A stretch of 64,000 nt of DNA, taken from positions 96,050,926 to 96,114,925 of the forward strand of contig NC_073306.1 of NCBI RefSeq assembly GCF_027595985.1, read 5' to 3'. The DNA comes from Sorex araneus. Its lineage: Eukaryota; Chordata; Mammalia; Eulipotyphla; Soricidae. Made by a program: the position numbers and the translations under genes. This document shows, in pieces, positions 1 to 11,913 of the stretch. Position 1 is the stretch's first letter, and each line of letters begins with the position of its first letter. The notes beneath the pieces are model-generated. The model ran no database searches. It saw only the letters and a list, made by a program, of their open reading frames with translations, and was not told the origin of the DNA.

Positions 1-119
1 CCAAGACGGAAGAGAGAGCAGTTGTTTCCAGCACCTTTGAACCCAGGAAAACTGCACAACTTGAAGAGAAAGAGCAGCTTTGCTATCCGTCTGTGCACAG
101 CAGACCACAGGGAAGGATC

Positions 120-440
120 GTGGAGCCCAGGATCCTAGGGAGAGCTAAGTGGTAGAGCACTGCTGCTGTGCGTGGGAGGTCTGTGAGGCTGCAAGTTAGA
201 ACCCTGGGACTACCATGCTTGTGGCCACACGCCACCCTGGCAGTTCTGCTGTTTGGGATATCCTGCACATCCCAAATAAGTGTGAGTGGCAGTACCACAC
301 CCCAGAAACCTGCAGCAAAGCACTGCAACTGAAACAGATGTGAGCACCCCAACCCAATGTGTGATCCCTGGCGCTGTGCAATGAAGCCTGTGCAACTCCT
401 GTTCATGCCAGAAACATCACCATAGCGAGGGGATGGAGAA
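120..440 (+). repeat. Old tRNA-like SINE, third family
   Basis: A tRNA-like start (AGCTAAGTGGTAGAGCAC, then a degenerate B box near GTTAGAACC) leads into a body with GGCAGTTCTGCTGTTTGGGA and TGTGAGCACCCCAACCCA. Both body segments recur in diverged form at 2300-2700. It is not the common SINE body. No clear tail or target duplication is visible. Confidence 0.4.
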
Positions 441-2100
441 GGTTAGTGCTGACAAGCTCAGCACCTCCCTCTCCTGTGGAAGGGTGGTGTGCATGCATCT
501 TCAGGATAGGAGGGAACTAAGGGTCTGAGGGCAGCAGCATTTGGGGTTGCCATATTGTACAGCACAAGAACCAAAGGGCCTGCCGGTCTTGGCCTTTTCC
601 CCACTTCCTCTCCAGTCCTAGGGAGGAGAGATGTCCCAGTGAGTGGATACACTGGCTCCTGATCACTGCCTCTGCTTGGAGACATCTCTAGCTTCTGGTT
701 CTTCAACTATGGGTTGCAACCTCATAGGAGGTGTGAAAGCGAATGTAGGGCAGTTGCAAACAATTTGATGACAGCAGGTTTCTGAATGCGCCACCGTCAA
801 AAATTAACTTAAAATCAACCGTGTCATGAATCCAAGATGTTGCTGGCAGCGCTAGCCCAGGTTGCATTTCTCAGGGAAAAAGGGATCACAAGTCAAAAAC
901 GTTTAAGCAGCTCTGCTCTAGACACTGTGGGAGGGCCAGACTGACTGATACCAGGAGCCAAGCTCCCACCACTAACTCTCCACTAAGAACCAGTTCTTCA
1001 CAATGAGGAACTGACAGGCAAGACCACTCACTCAGGAAATGTGATTTCTTACCAGATCCCCAATATTCATATATTAAAATGAAATTGTTCCCCCATCCTC
1101 AATCTCGGGGTTAACTGGGTAGGAAGATTTGACCTATTTATGACTCCAGATTCTAACAAGTGTGTTTTCTAACATTCCCCTCTGTGCATTTCCCTCTTGT
1201 CCTTATTGGCCCTTCCCAGTGAGGTAGATTCCAGACCTTTCTTCTGGGTCTTTGGATTGGCTCAAGTCTCTGATGCTCACACAGCAGAATCTAGAAGCAG
1301 GGAGATGGCCAAAATAGGCAGTCAGGGAGAGCAGGCATTCCTGCCACATCTGCTCAGTCTCTCAGCAAGCTTCTGTCAAGGAACCTCTCAAGTTGCAGGC
1401 GGGGGGCCAGAAAGATGGCCCCCACTTCCTCCCTCCGTGGGAGAGAGAGGCAGAGACATGGTCTTCAGAAGGCTATGTGCCAAGTGCTGGGGTGGGTGTG
1501 TTTTGAAGGTGGGTGCTCTCTGGGTGTGTTCCTCTGGATATGGCTTATCAGAAAGGCCCTCTAGATCTGTTGGACAGAGGGTCTGGCCAACTAGACCTCC
1601 AGCATGGCTTCTGGCCCTCACCTCACCCCTATCTTTGTCACTGGTACTCAGGGGACATGTGTTTCATAGGTGCCATGGGTACTCCTTTTTTAACGGTTAG
1701 AGAACTGGTACACAGAGTTAGAAAGACTCTCACAAAGCCAGGAAATGGTGGCAGGTTACTACATTACCAAAGGTTGCTTGGCTGACACTGGCTGAGCACT
1801 GACATGTGCTCAGGGCTTGATGATGTGGAAGGGAACAAAGGACATACAGATTCTTGGTCTCAAAGAGGCTACATTTTATTGGAGCTACAGGTGCACACAT
1901 AAATTACTGCAATGTAAAGAAGAGAAGGACAAGTCACTGTTTGCACTGTATACATCCAGCAAAGGTGAAGGGGGCCAGTTCTGCTTCTCCATCTCCTAGG
2001 GAAGTTTGGTTCCATTCCTGCCTGCCACACCAAGGTCAACTATAGAATGTTAAGAATCACAAAAGGAAAAAAACAAAATCTTAATGGCCTGTGTGCCTAA
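441..2100. other. Intergenic, no gene recognised
   Basis: Mostly unassigned sequence. Open frames here (for example 1197-1700) have no recognisable domain, and I treat them as chance. Confidence 0.5.
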
Positions 2101-2127
2101 TAGGAGCTCAGCATGTTATTGTTATTA

Positions 2128-2272
2128 CTTTGATTTTGGGGCACACCCTGCAGTACTCCCTGGCTCTGCACTCCAGGATCATTCCTGGTGGGACTCAGGA
2201 AACCAAAAGCAGGGCTGGGGATCAAACCCAGGTCATCTGCATGCAAGGCAAGCACCCAACCCATCCGGCCCT
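2128..2272 (-). repeat. SOR-type SINE, old
   Basis: Reverse-complement SINE body (GGGGCACACCCTGCAGT) running to the head near GGCCC. Several substitutions and no clean tail. Confidence 0.7.
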
Positions 2273-2299
2273 GTTATCATTTCCTTTTTAAAAATCATC

Positions 2300-2700
2300 T
2301 CTTTGGAGGGGGACAGAGATCAAAGGCCTCGAGGACCTGCCTTGCAAGCTGTCTTGTGAGATCAAGAGTTCAATCCCTAGTGCCACAACATGCACTCAGG
2401 GCTGCCGCAACAGTTCTGCTGCCTGGGACTCCTGACCCCTCGAGTGAGTTCTAGTCACTTGAGAGTGGTAGATGCAAGCATCACAACTGCAGAGAGCCAA
2501 TCCCTTGTGAGCAACTAAAAAGATAAGTGAGCATCCCAGCCCAGAAGTTCAGTCCCTGGCCAGCACATGTGTGAGCATCACAGCAATCCAGAGAGCTACA
2601 GAACCAGACTGTGCATGAGCACCACCAAATATTGACCCTGGAGAGCACTACAACAAGACACGCAAGTCCATGGGCCATGCAGGTGGGGGACCTCTGGTCA
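2300..2700 (+). repeat. Old tRNA-like SINE, third family, second copy
   Basis: Shares segments such as CAGTTCTGCTGCCTGGGAC and GTGAGCATCCCAGCCCA with 120-440, in the same order and at similar spacing. Confidence 0.4.
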
Positions 2701-3187
2701 CTGCAACAGTAACAAAGGGAAAGGAGGGGAACTGTGCCTCAAGTGAATGAAACGAGCTCAGAGGCCAGCTCTTGTCCTTAATAACAGGAGAAGCTGCACT
2801 TCTCTTCACTGTTCCTCGGGGCAACTAACAAGAACAAACAGGGTTCAGTACCAGGAATAAAGTTGACTCATACTCTCAGGCTTCTCTCCTTTTAGAACAG
2901 ACTGATTGAAGGCTTGGAATGGGATAGCATTCATTCTCCCAGGGAAACAGATGAAGTCGCCAAGGGAGGGAACAGAGAAATGAGAGGAAGGCACCCGAGA
3001 CAGTGACGACCACCTGCTTTCGACAAAGTCTTTATCTCAGAAGAAAAGACTATTTCAGACAGAATGAGGAGGAATAGTAGAGATATTATATTCTCTAGGG
3101 TAAGGCTATGACAACATGAATGAACCTTAGTGTCCTGCTACCTGTCCAAGGTTCTCAGGTCTAAAAAACTTAAAACACAAATCAACT

Positions 3188-3366
3188 TGAACTGGAACAT
3201 TAGCACAGCGGGTAGGGTGTTTGCCTTGCACGTGGCTGACCTGGGTTCGATTCCCAGCATCCCATATGGTACCCTGAGCACCGCCAGTGATGATTCCTGA
3301 GTGCAGAGCCAGGAGTAACCCCTGTGCATTGCCAGGTGTGACCCAAAAAGCAAAAAAAAAGACAAG
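3188..3366 (+). repeat. SOR-type SINE, intact
   Basis: Near-complete: A-box-like TAGCACAGCGGG, B-box GGTTCGATTCC, body and poly(A). The target duplication ACAAATCAACT is at 3177-3187 and 3367-3377. Confidence 0.9.
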
Positions 3367-3818
3367 ACAAATCAACTCAAGGACAGGTTCTAATGGACAG
3401 AATGAGTAGGAGAGAGAAGGGCTCGACTTTTTGAAAAGCAGGGATCTCAAAAGATACTTCTGAGTAACCTCAGGTCACGTGAGAACCTGAAACCCTGGAG
3501 GTGGCCCAAGGTACACAAAAGATTTGTATGGGACAAGAATAAGAACATCATATCTCTCCTACAAGTGCAGGTCAAAACAGTAGCTGAAAGGAAAACAGGA
3601 TTAGGGGGGCTCCCAATAAAAGGTTCTTGGCTTTCTAGAAAGGGTACAGATGAAATTAGCTCCAAGTTATTTTTTTCTGTCATTTCCTTTGCTATCCCTC
3701 CTACTATTCCTGTCAGTCTTACCTGAAAAATCTGAATGAGCATGTTTGTTTTTATATAAACTCTCCTTGGGATAGTGATCTGCCCTTTCCCATCTTCACA
3801 ACAACTCTCTTAGTGCCT

Positions 3819-3994
3819 ATTTTTTTGTTTGTTTGGGGGCCACACCCAGCAGTACTTAGGACTTACTACTAGCTCTGCTGCACTCAGGGATCACTCCTGG
3901 CAGATTTGGGGGGAGCGTATAGGTACCAGGGATTGAACCCGGGTCAGCTGCGTGCAAGGCAAGTGCCTTACTTGCTGTACTATCTCTCTGGACC
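3819..3994 (-). repeat. SOR-type SINE, diverged
   Basis: Poly(T) start and reversed head near 3990. Flanks CTCTTAGTGCCT (3807-3818) and CTCTTAATGCCT (3995-4006) are a target duplication with one mismatch. Confidence 0.85.
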
Positions 3995-4339
3995 CTCTTA
4001 ATGCCTGTTTTTATGTGCTAAGAAGTATTACTTGATTTGTGTTATAGGAGAATTGGACTTCAGGGGTCAACAGCTGCACAGGCTGACAATCCATAGGTCT
4101 GGCCAAGAATTTCCATGAGGCAAGGCAACATTTGGCAACTATCAGGGCATTCCAGTGAAGTGAAGAGGAGTGTCAGATTTTGCAATAGTTTTGCAAATAA
4201 AATAGATTTTTCTGGAGTAGCTGTTCACAGAAAAACATACTGGTGGCAAAAAGTAATCTGGGTTCTCACAGTGAATAATAGGAAACAATATGAGTGTTAC
4301 ATCGAGTTAAACACTTTAACATTAGTACTGGAGACAGGA

Positions 4340-4515
4340 TAGACAATTCAGAGAGCTAGATCATATGCTCCTCATATAGGAATTCCAGGTTCTATCCCTA
4401 ACACCTCATAGTCCCCCATTCCCCACAAGCACCACCAGGAATAACCCTAAGCACCAAGCCAAGAGTAGCCCCTGAGCACCTCTGGGTATAGCCCCCAAAC
4501 AAAAAACAAACAATA
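4340..4515 (+). repeat. SOR-type SINE, old
   Basis: Head degraded, 3' part recognisable (AGAGTAGCCCCTGAGCACC) with an A-rich CAAACAAAAAAC tail. Confidence 0.6.
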
Positions 4516-4699
4516 AAACACTGGTACCTGCAGCAGACATTTAAAGAAAGATGGTTTGGTCGGCAGTGGGAAGTGGGCTAAAATGAATGAAAAGAACCAA
4601 GAAGAATGTTGGCACTTTGGAGGCAGGTATGGTGTGGTAACTACAGCACATAAAAATTTATATCCTTTAAAATCAATACTAACTCAATAAAAAAATCAA

Positions 4700-5015
4700 T
4701 CTTGGGGTGGGACCTGGGGAGAGAATATAGGGATTAAAGTATTTGCCATGCATATTGCTGACCCTCATTTAATTCCTGGCATTACATCTAATCCCCCCAA
4801 GCACTGCCAGGAGTGGCAACCCAACTACAGAGCTGGAAGTAAACTCTGAGCACTGTGAGGTAAGCCCAAATCTATCTACCCAAATTAAATTTGGGGGATG
4901 TTTTGTGCCACTCCTGCTGTGCTCTGGGGACCAGGCTGTGTGCAAGGTCTCAAACTGGGGCCTCCAGCATGAAAGGCATGCACTCTGCCCTTTGAGCTAT
5001 TTATCTGGTCAGTAA
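4700..5015. repeat. Two old SINE relics in opposite orientation
   Basis: 4700-4875 is a plus-strand old SINE (GGGGAGAGAATATAGGG, TGCCAGGAGT). 4895-5015 is a minus-strand old relative ending at the head-like GAGCTATTTATCTGGTC. Confidence 0.55.
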
Positions 5016-5027
5016 AAAAAAATTTTA

Positions 5028-5203
5028 GGGGCTGGAGCAATAGCACAGCGGGTAGGGCATTTGCCTTGCACGCAGCTGACCCGGGTTCGATGCCCAGCAT
5101 CCCATATGGTCCCCTGAGCACCTCCAGGAACTAATTCCTGAGTGCATGATCCAGGAGTAAACTCTGTGCATCACCGGGTGTGACCCAAAAAGCCAAAAAA
5201 AAA
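5028..5203 (+). repeat. SOR-type SINE, young
   Basis: Full head and body from GGGGCTGGAGCAATAGCAC to the poly(A) tail, with few substitutions. Confidence 0.9.
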
Positions 5204-5313
5204 GAAATTTTTTTTAAAAAAAAGATAGCCAGAGTTTTAGGAGTTTCCTGATTTTTATGGCTCTTTGCTCCTCTGAGGCTTCTGAGAGTTCTCTTTTGTG
5301 AACATCTGAAATA

Positions 5314-5560
5314 GCACTGTAGCACTGTCATCCTGTTGCTCATCAATTCGCTCGAGCAGGCTCAGTAACATCTCCATTGTGAGACTTGTTGTTACTGTTT
5401 TTGGCATATAGAATATGCCACGGGTAGCTTGCCAGGCTCTGCCGTGCAGGCGGGATACTCTGAGTAGCTTGTCGGGCTCTCCAAGAGGGACGGAGGAATT
5501 GAACTCGAGTTGGCTGCGTGCAAGGCAAATGCCCTACTCACTGTGCTATCGCTCCAGTCC
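5314..5560 (-). repeat. Long-type SINE without poly(A)
   Basis: Read on the minus strand: the same tRNA-like head as the short SINE, then a different body (GGCAGAGCCTGGCAAGCTAC, ATATGCCAAAAACAGTAAC), ending in two ACAGTGC units instead of poly(A). Perfect 13-base target duplication AACATCTGAAATA at 5301-5313 and 5561-5573. Confidence 0.9.
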
Positions 5561-5967
5561 AACATCTGAAATATGTAAAGTTATTGTTTTAACACCTCCA
5601 CCCCACTTTACCCATCTATTATTATTTCAAGACAGTACTGCAAATACCTGGTGTAAGAACGTGCTTCTTTTTAAATCAATAACCTAACTAGATGAAGTTT
5701 AACACCACTATAAGAGCTCCAATTCTCCTGCTAGAACAGGAGGAAACTTTGTCATTAGTCAGGGAGTCAATCTCAGAAGTAATCAAACTTTTGGAGATTC
5801 CTGACCTATACTTCTACTTCCCAATACTAGACTTCTTACTGGTATTTTTCCCTTTTATGAATAAAGTTGCAAATCGATGAACAACGGGACAACAGTGCTA
5901 TGAGTAAAGTTAAAAACCTCAAAATGACCTCTAACATTAGGGTTTCTTTACATGGCCAGATTTTTTT

Positions 5968-6345
5968 TTGTGGGGTTACCCCTAGTTCTGCACTCATGAA
6001 TCACTATTGCTCCAGCACCTAATATTATAAGTTTAATACTGACCAGAGAGATAGTTCTGAGAACAAAAGCTGAGAACAGAGGCTAGAGTGATAGTACAGC
6101 ATGTGGCTGAACGGAGTCAGTTTCTTGGCATCCCATATGGTTCCCTGAGCACTGCCAGGAGTGACTCCTAAGTGTAAAGACAGAAGTAACCCCTGAGTAT
6201 TGTAAGGTGTGGCTCTCAAACCAAAAGCAAACAAACAAAAAAAGCTGAGAACATGCTTTCTATGTCCTCCAAGCATAAATCCAGGAGTAAACTCTGAGGA
6301 ATTCTGGGTGTGATTCTAAAACCAAAACAAAACAGAAATAAGTTC
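5968..6345. repeat. Old SINE fragments
   Basis: 5968-6021 is a minus-strand fragment. 6075-6245 is a plus-strand SINE with an internal deletion at the head-body junction (GCATCCCATATGGTTCCC retained). 6263-6345 is a further 3' fragment. Confidence 0.6.
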
Positions 6346-6349
6346 AATA

Positions 6350-7770
6350 TTGGGGTTTCACACAGGAATCTCAAAATAATTATAAGATGTAATTCACCAT
6401 TCATTAGTTTGTTCAACAAGTCTGTTAAGCATCAAATATGTATATAGTACAGTGCATGATTCTGAAGATTCAGATGTAAAAGATAAGATATACCCTCCTA
6501 CTCAAATGAAAGCAATAGGGAACAATGCCAGGATAACCTGTTGCCAAAAAGGAAGTACCAGGTGCTATGCAGTGATTCGGGGAACTATCTGGTTGTCAAC
6601 GGTAAAAAAGTAGGTCAGAGAAGAACACCTCTGGAACCCGATGTTTCCAATTAAATCCAAAGGATACAGAGGAAATGGAAAAGTGAGAAGCAAATCCCAA
6701 GTGGCGGGAATAGCTTGTCTACACAACCTCTCCGTGAAGTCACAGAGAAGTACAAGCTTAGTCATATAGCTGGAGAAAGTGAGTTTATCAAGAGACTGTT
6801 TAATAAGGCATTTAATTAGGACCATGGGCCATATTCCTTCCTGTTCAGGGCAGGACACACTATTGTCTCTCTCAGGTACACTATGAGCAGGTCACTCACC
6901 AGCCAGCCATGAACTAGACTGATGCAACAGATATAAATTTACAGCCTGCCTCACAGCAGACAGGATGAGAACTAAAGAGCCCTAAATGGCTTTCAAGCAG
7001 GAAGAGGGTGGAGTGTAGCAGCAGAGGGGGAAGCTCCATCAGGGAGAGCCAGGCACTAAAAGCAGCTGCGTGTGACATTTCCGTCAGCAGTCTTCCCTCC
7101 CTCATTGTGTATGAGACAGATATCAGATGTTCTGGTTTATGATTTCAACTTCAGAGAACATACCCTTCGAGATTCAGGCTCATGTATCTCTTCCTGGCAG
7201 GGTGCCTGCCCATGAAGTGGATTCTGAAGTAGTGAGTGATAACCCAATGCTGAAAACACTGGGACCCCTTTCTGCTGCCCTCCACAAGGTTTGGAATCTG
7301 GACTGGTTGGGTCTTAAGCCCAGGTGCCTAGAATCTGTACTTGCTAGAAAGTGACAAAACACAGGCTCCCAGAGTCTGTCCAGAAGCCAAACCATATTCA
7401 GAACACAAGGTCACACACAGCTGTAGACTGCCCTGTTTCTATCAGTTCAAAGAATAATCTATGTTCTTTCCTTCAGAAGGACAGGGTTTAAGAAGCTAAC
7501 TTTTGGAGGTCCCAGATAAGTGTTACTTTAGATCAGCCCCAGAAAGGGCCAAGTTTTGCCCTTTCGAATTGTGTTTACTTCCCCCAGATAAACAGGATAA
7601 AAACAAACAAAGAGGGAGATAACAGGAAAAAGCCCATTTTTAGGCTTTTGTTTATTTGATTCAAGATCTTGATTTGACTGAGATGTCAGCAAATGAAGGT
7701 ATGTTTGCATAATAATAAACAATCTCAAAATATGTAAGGGCTCTTTTACTCTGATCATTTGAAAATATAG
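6350..7770. other. Intergenic, nothing recognised
   Basis: About 1.4 kb without a repeat or gene I can identify. The short open frames have no domain signature. Confidence 0.5.
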
Positions 7771-7774
7771 TACT

Positions 7775-8350
7775 TGAAGGCAGGAGATGTAGTTCAGTGA
7801 GGATACACCGTCTATGTGTGAGGCCTGGGTTCAATCTGTGAAATGGGGGACAGCGGAGAATGGTGTTAAAACCTGTTCCTTGGTTTAGAGAGTGCTGGGT
7901 CATAGAATGTCAGATTATGTCATGCAAGTATGAAAACCATTTGGAGTGGGGATGTCTTGGGCCACTCCTTGGTGGTGCTCGGGGTGGGGAGCATAAGCAA
8001 TGCTAGGGATTGAACTCAGGCTGGCAATGTGCAAAACAAGCACCTTAACCCCTGTACTATTCTCTTCAGCTCCCTGTAACAACCACTTCTCAAATCTATT
8101 AGTTTTAGGGTTACATCCAGAGGTGTTCCAAGGGACTATGTGGTGCTAGGGACCAAATCTCAGACTTCAGGCAAAGCCTGAACTCATGGCCTTTGAGCTA
8201 TCTCTGAAAATCAGTATTTGGGAGAAGGAGAGTTTATGCCACACCTGGTAGGAGGTGCTCAGGGTTTACTCCTGGCTCTGTGTTGAGATCTCTCCTGGTG
8301 GGTCTTAGGAGACCCTATGCAGCAACCCCTGTACTATTTCTCTAGTCCTG
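7775..8350. repeat. Cluster of old SINE relics
   Basis: 7780-7850 is a tRNA-like plus-strand head (GTAGTTCAGTGAGGATACAC, then GGTTCAATC). 7945-8070, 8100-8210 and 8215-8350 are minus-strand relics of SOR-type bodies. Confidence 0.5.
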
Positions 8351-8407
8351 AAAATGATTTCAGAAAAAAATGTGATTCAATTTAAAAAAAAAAAAAGAAC
8401 ACCAAAT

Positions 8408-8598
8408 AATTTTTTTCTTTTCTTTACTTTTTTGGGTTTTGGGGCCACACCCAGCAGTGTTCAAAACTTACTCCCTGGCTCTATACTCAGGAATCAGTCC
8501 TACTAGTGCTCAAGGGACTATGTGACCTGCTGGGAACTGAATATCCAGGTCACCACAAACAAGGCAAATGACCTTTTTTTACTATCACTCCAGCCCCC
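8408..8598 (-). repeat. SOR-type SINE, diverged
   Basis: T-rich start, GGGGCCACACCCAGCAGTG body and reversed head ending TATCACTCCAGCCCC. Confidence 0.8.
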
Positions 8599-8599
8599 A

Positions 8600-9015
8600 C
8601 AGAGTTTTCCTCTTAAGGAACAAAATTACAATAATAAGGATAATAATCAGCTGTAGTTGGCAATGATAGCAGTCCCTGCGCACCAAGCCTGCTTGCTTTA
8701 TCATCAAGTGGCCACATTCAAATGAGTTTTGTTGTCAGAAATATTGTAACAAGATAATTAGACCATTTTCGTGGTGATATTAACCATGGACATACTTTGG
8801 AAGAGAAAACAAAAGTTAATAGTGAAGTTCCATCAGGGCTACTTAATTGACATTATTTCTCAATTCCCAAAAGTATATCTGGGGTAATAATAACTACTTC
8901 TTAGTTGAGGACAAAGTAATCCTGGTAAATTAATTCAGTTAGTCTATGAATATTCAAAGGAAGTCTACTATATTCAGACTGATGAATAAGACATGATTCT
9001 TATTTTATAATATCC
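8600..9015. other. Intergenic, nothing recognised
   Basis: AT-rich and unassigned. Confidence 0.5.
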
Positions 9016-9020
9016 AAGTT

Positions 9021-9176
9021 AGGGCTAGAGTGATAGTACAGTGGGTAAGGAGTTTGCTTTGCACAAGGTCGATCTGGATACAATTCCCAGCACCCTGCAC
9101 CCCACCAGAAGTGATCCCTGAACACAGAAGCAGGAGTAAGCAGGAGTACTGCTGGTGTGGCCAAAAATAAATACAC
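9021..9176 (+). repeat. SOR-type SINE, diverged
   Basis: Starts AGGGCTAGAGTGATAGTACA. The 3' part is rearranged around a repeated CAGGAGTA. Confidence 0.75.
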
Positions 9177-9430
9177 ACATTGTAATTCCCAAGGTCTGTA
9201 AAACCCAAGGTCTGGGTTTTAGTCTATTCATTCAGCACACTAAACCCAGGCATAGAACTGTAATATGGTAGGAGTTCAACAAATGTTTGTTAAACATATA
9301 CATGTATGATCAAAACAATATTTTTCTAGTACAAGTGTATGTTCTAATTTTAACAATCATATGAAAGATTTTAACATCAGCCACCAATAACTAGGATGTT
9401 AGCAGGGCCCACGGGAACAAGTTGATTTTT

Positions 9431-9588
9431 CTTTTCTTTTTGGGTCACACCCAACAATGACTCCTGGCTTTGCACTCAGGAATTACTCCTGGCTGTGCTG
9501 GGGGGACCATCTGGGATGCTGGGAGTCAAACCCGGGTCAGCAGTGTGCAAGGCAAACACTCTACCCCCTGTACTATCGCTCCAGCCCC
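9431..9588 (-). repeat. SOR-type SINE with target duplication
   Basis: Body and head intact apart from a short internal deletion. The duplication ACAAGTTGATTTTT is at 9417-9430 and 9589-9602. Confidence 0.9.
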
Positions 9589-9871
9589 ACAAGTTGATTT
9601 TTTAAATTTTTTATTTCTTATAATGTCTGTGGCCTTGAAGATTAATAGCATTTGCTGAGGGAAAAGGGAAGATGTAGAAGAGGTATGTTTAGATAACATG
9701 ATGAAATTGAGTTCAATTTCAAATGAGCTATTCTAAAGAGAAGTACAAAGTGCAATTTTTTAAAGCAAATGTTAATCCAAAAATAGGAAAAGTTACATTA
9801 CCATATTTTCTGAGGTGTGACTTTTTATCTTAAAATTTTTTCAATGTGTTTTTTTCAGATTCAGAAGAACA

Positions 9872-10205
9872 GAGTTGCTGGGAGCTGTGGTTTGTGGCAG
9901 AGCACATGCTATATGTGTGCAAAACCATGTTCGGTCCCCAGCACTGAGTGCACTTCTTCTTCCCTCCTGGCACCACCAGGTGTGGCCCAGCTGGCCTCCA
10001 GCACCACAGGTTCTGAGCACTACCCTGACTTGCCCCCACAATGATGCAAACACCACCAGTGTCAGAGAGATAGTACTAGGGCTAAGGTGCTAGTCTTGCA
10101 TGTGATCCCTGGCACTCTACACAGTTCCCCAGCACTGCCAGGTACACTCAAGAACACAGAACCAGAAATAAACTCCTAAGCATCACCATCTGTGGCACAA
10201 CTTCC
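9872..10205 (+). repeat. Two old SINEs in tandem
   Basis: 9872-10048 (GGCAGAGCACATGCTATATG, then GTTCGGTCCCCAGCAC) and 10055-10205 (GAGATAGTACTAGGGCTAAG) are both plus-strand and heavily diverged. Confidence 0.55.
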
Positions 10206-10436
10206 TCACAAACAAAAACTACACAACAACACTGTTGCCAAATGCTGCATTATACATAGAAAGAAGAGAAAAATACCATAAGATAATGTTTTAAAAGAAA
10301 ATCCAATTATTTTAAGTCTAATATTTGCTTTTGGATTCTAAATATTTGTGTAGTCTTGGATAAATTTGCATTTTATCTTTGTTTTGTCTTGTTTATAGCA
10401 CCACACTCAGTGGTGCTTGTTGGTTACTTGTTTGTT

Positions 10437-10652
10437 CTTTTTTTTTTTCTTTTTGGGTCACACCCGGTGATGCAGTGGTTACTGCTGGCTCTGCACTCGG
10501 GAATCACTCCTGATGGTGCTCAGGGGACCATATGGGATGCCCAGGAATGGGTGCTCAGGGATGGGTGCTCAGGGATGGGATGCTCAGGGACCGAACCAGG
10601 GTAGCCGTGTACAAGACAAACGCCCTACACACTGTACTATCAATTAGGCCCT
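10437..10652 (-). repeat. SOR-type SINE with internal minisatellite
   Basis: Body, then three near-identical 14-15 base units ending in TGCTCAGGG (about 10546-10590), then the reversed head. The units lengthen the element beyond the usual size. Confidence 0.8.
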
Positions 10653-10654
10653 TG

Positions 10655-10790
10655 GGGGTTACTTGTGACTGTGCTCAGGGGTCACTTGCAGGCGGTGCTT
10701 GGGGTACCACAAGGTACCCAGGTTTCACAAAGGAGTCAGTCCCACACAAGGTAAGCTCCTTAACTCCTGTACTATCTTTCCAGCTCCATA
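10655..10790 (-). repeat. Old SINE relic
   Basis: TGTGCTCAGGGGTCAC body and a head relic TACTATCTTTCCAGCTCC. Interrupted or abutted by the younger copy that follows. Confidence 0.6.
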
Positions 10791-10797
10791 CATTTTG

Positions 10798-10971
10798 TTT
10801 TGTTTTTTGGGTCACACCCAGCGATGCTCAGGGGTTATTCCTGGCTCTGCATTCAGGAATTACTCCTGGCAGTGCTCGGGGGACCATATGGGATGCTGGG
10901 AATCAAACCTGGATCAGCCACATGCAAGGCAAATGCCATACCCGCTGTGCTATTGCTCCAGTCCCTCCAGC
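10798..10971 (-). repeat. SOR-type SINE, young, nested
   Basis: Complete reversed element. Short flanks CTCCATACATTTT and CTCCATAGATTTT on either side suggest insertion at the end of the preceding relic. Confidence 0.85.
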
Positions 10972-11021
10972 TCCATAGATTTTATGTTTCCATTTGTGAA
11001 ACAAAATTCAATAATTTCTTT

Positions 11022-11195
11022 TCTTTTTTTTTTCTTTTTGGGTCACACCCAGTGATGCTCAGGGGTCACTCCTGGTTCTGCACTCAGGAACTACCCCTTG
11101 CTGTGCTCAGGGGATCATATGGGATGCTGGGAATCAAACCCGGGTCGGCTGCGTGCAAGGCAAACGCCCTACCTGCTGTGCTATCACGCCAGCCC
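11022..11195 (-). repeat. SOR-type SINE with target duplication
   Basis: Complete. Flanks AAATTCAATAATTTCT (before) and AAATTCAATAAGTTCT (after) form the duplication. Confidence 0.9.
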
Positions 11196-11532
11196 AAATT
11201 CAATAAGTTCTAACCCATCCTCTAGACTGAATATTTTATGATTTAATTTCACAAGTAAACCTTCCCCTTTGTCATCCTTGTTGGCATATACACAATCTTT
11301 ATCAGGCTTTTAAAAAATCACTATATATGCATAAAATATCTCATATGAAATGCCTTGTTCTTTTTTTAAAGTAATGGCACCATTTAAAATGATTAAAAAT
11401 AACAAAGAAATAAGTACCATTCTGTAACTACAACACTGAAGGATAGTATGCTTGCTTACATTTTCTATTTTTACTTCTGTTCTCATACATATGTATATTT
11501 ACTTAAAACATGCATATTTTTAAGTTAATATG

Positions 11533-11690
11533 TGCAGTATGGACAGATAGTTTGGTGGGTAAGGCACTTCCCTGCATGCAGCTAACCTGGGTTTGAGCCC
11601 TGGCACTACATAAGGTCCCCCATTTCCCACCAAGAGTGAGCTCACTTCCAAGTGTGGCTCCCCCAAACCAAACAAAAACCTAATATTGTG
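11533..11690 (+). repeat. SOR-type SINE, old
   Basis: Head GACAGATAGTTTGGTGGGTAA and GCACTACATAAGGTCCCCC. A-rich end. Confidence 0.65.
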
Positions 11691-11913
11691 GTCACTTGTG
11701 CTTAAAGTTTTAAAACCTGCATTCTTGATTCTATAAAACATCATAAACACTTCTCCATATTCTCCTAAAGCACGAATCTCATGGCTGCATTTGTAATCCA
11801 TCATTTAGAAGTGCTACAATTCAACTTTACTATTATTAGATAACTAGGTTATTTATAGTCTTTATTATGAATAACACTACAGTGAGCAAACTTGTACAAG
11901 AATATCTGATTAT

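Noticed and set aside
1197..1700. 167-codon open frame in the first 2 kb
   Set aside because: No recognisable domain, splice context or conservation signal. Length is compatible with chance in moderately GC-rich sequence.
10800..11213. Recurrent open frames with translations like [48 protein letters not shown]
   Set aside because: The same peptide appears at dozens of sites because it is the antisense reading of the common SINE. It is not a protein family.
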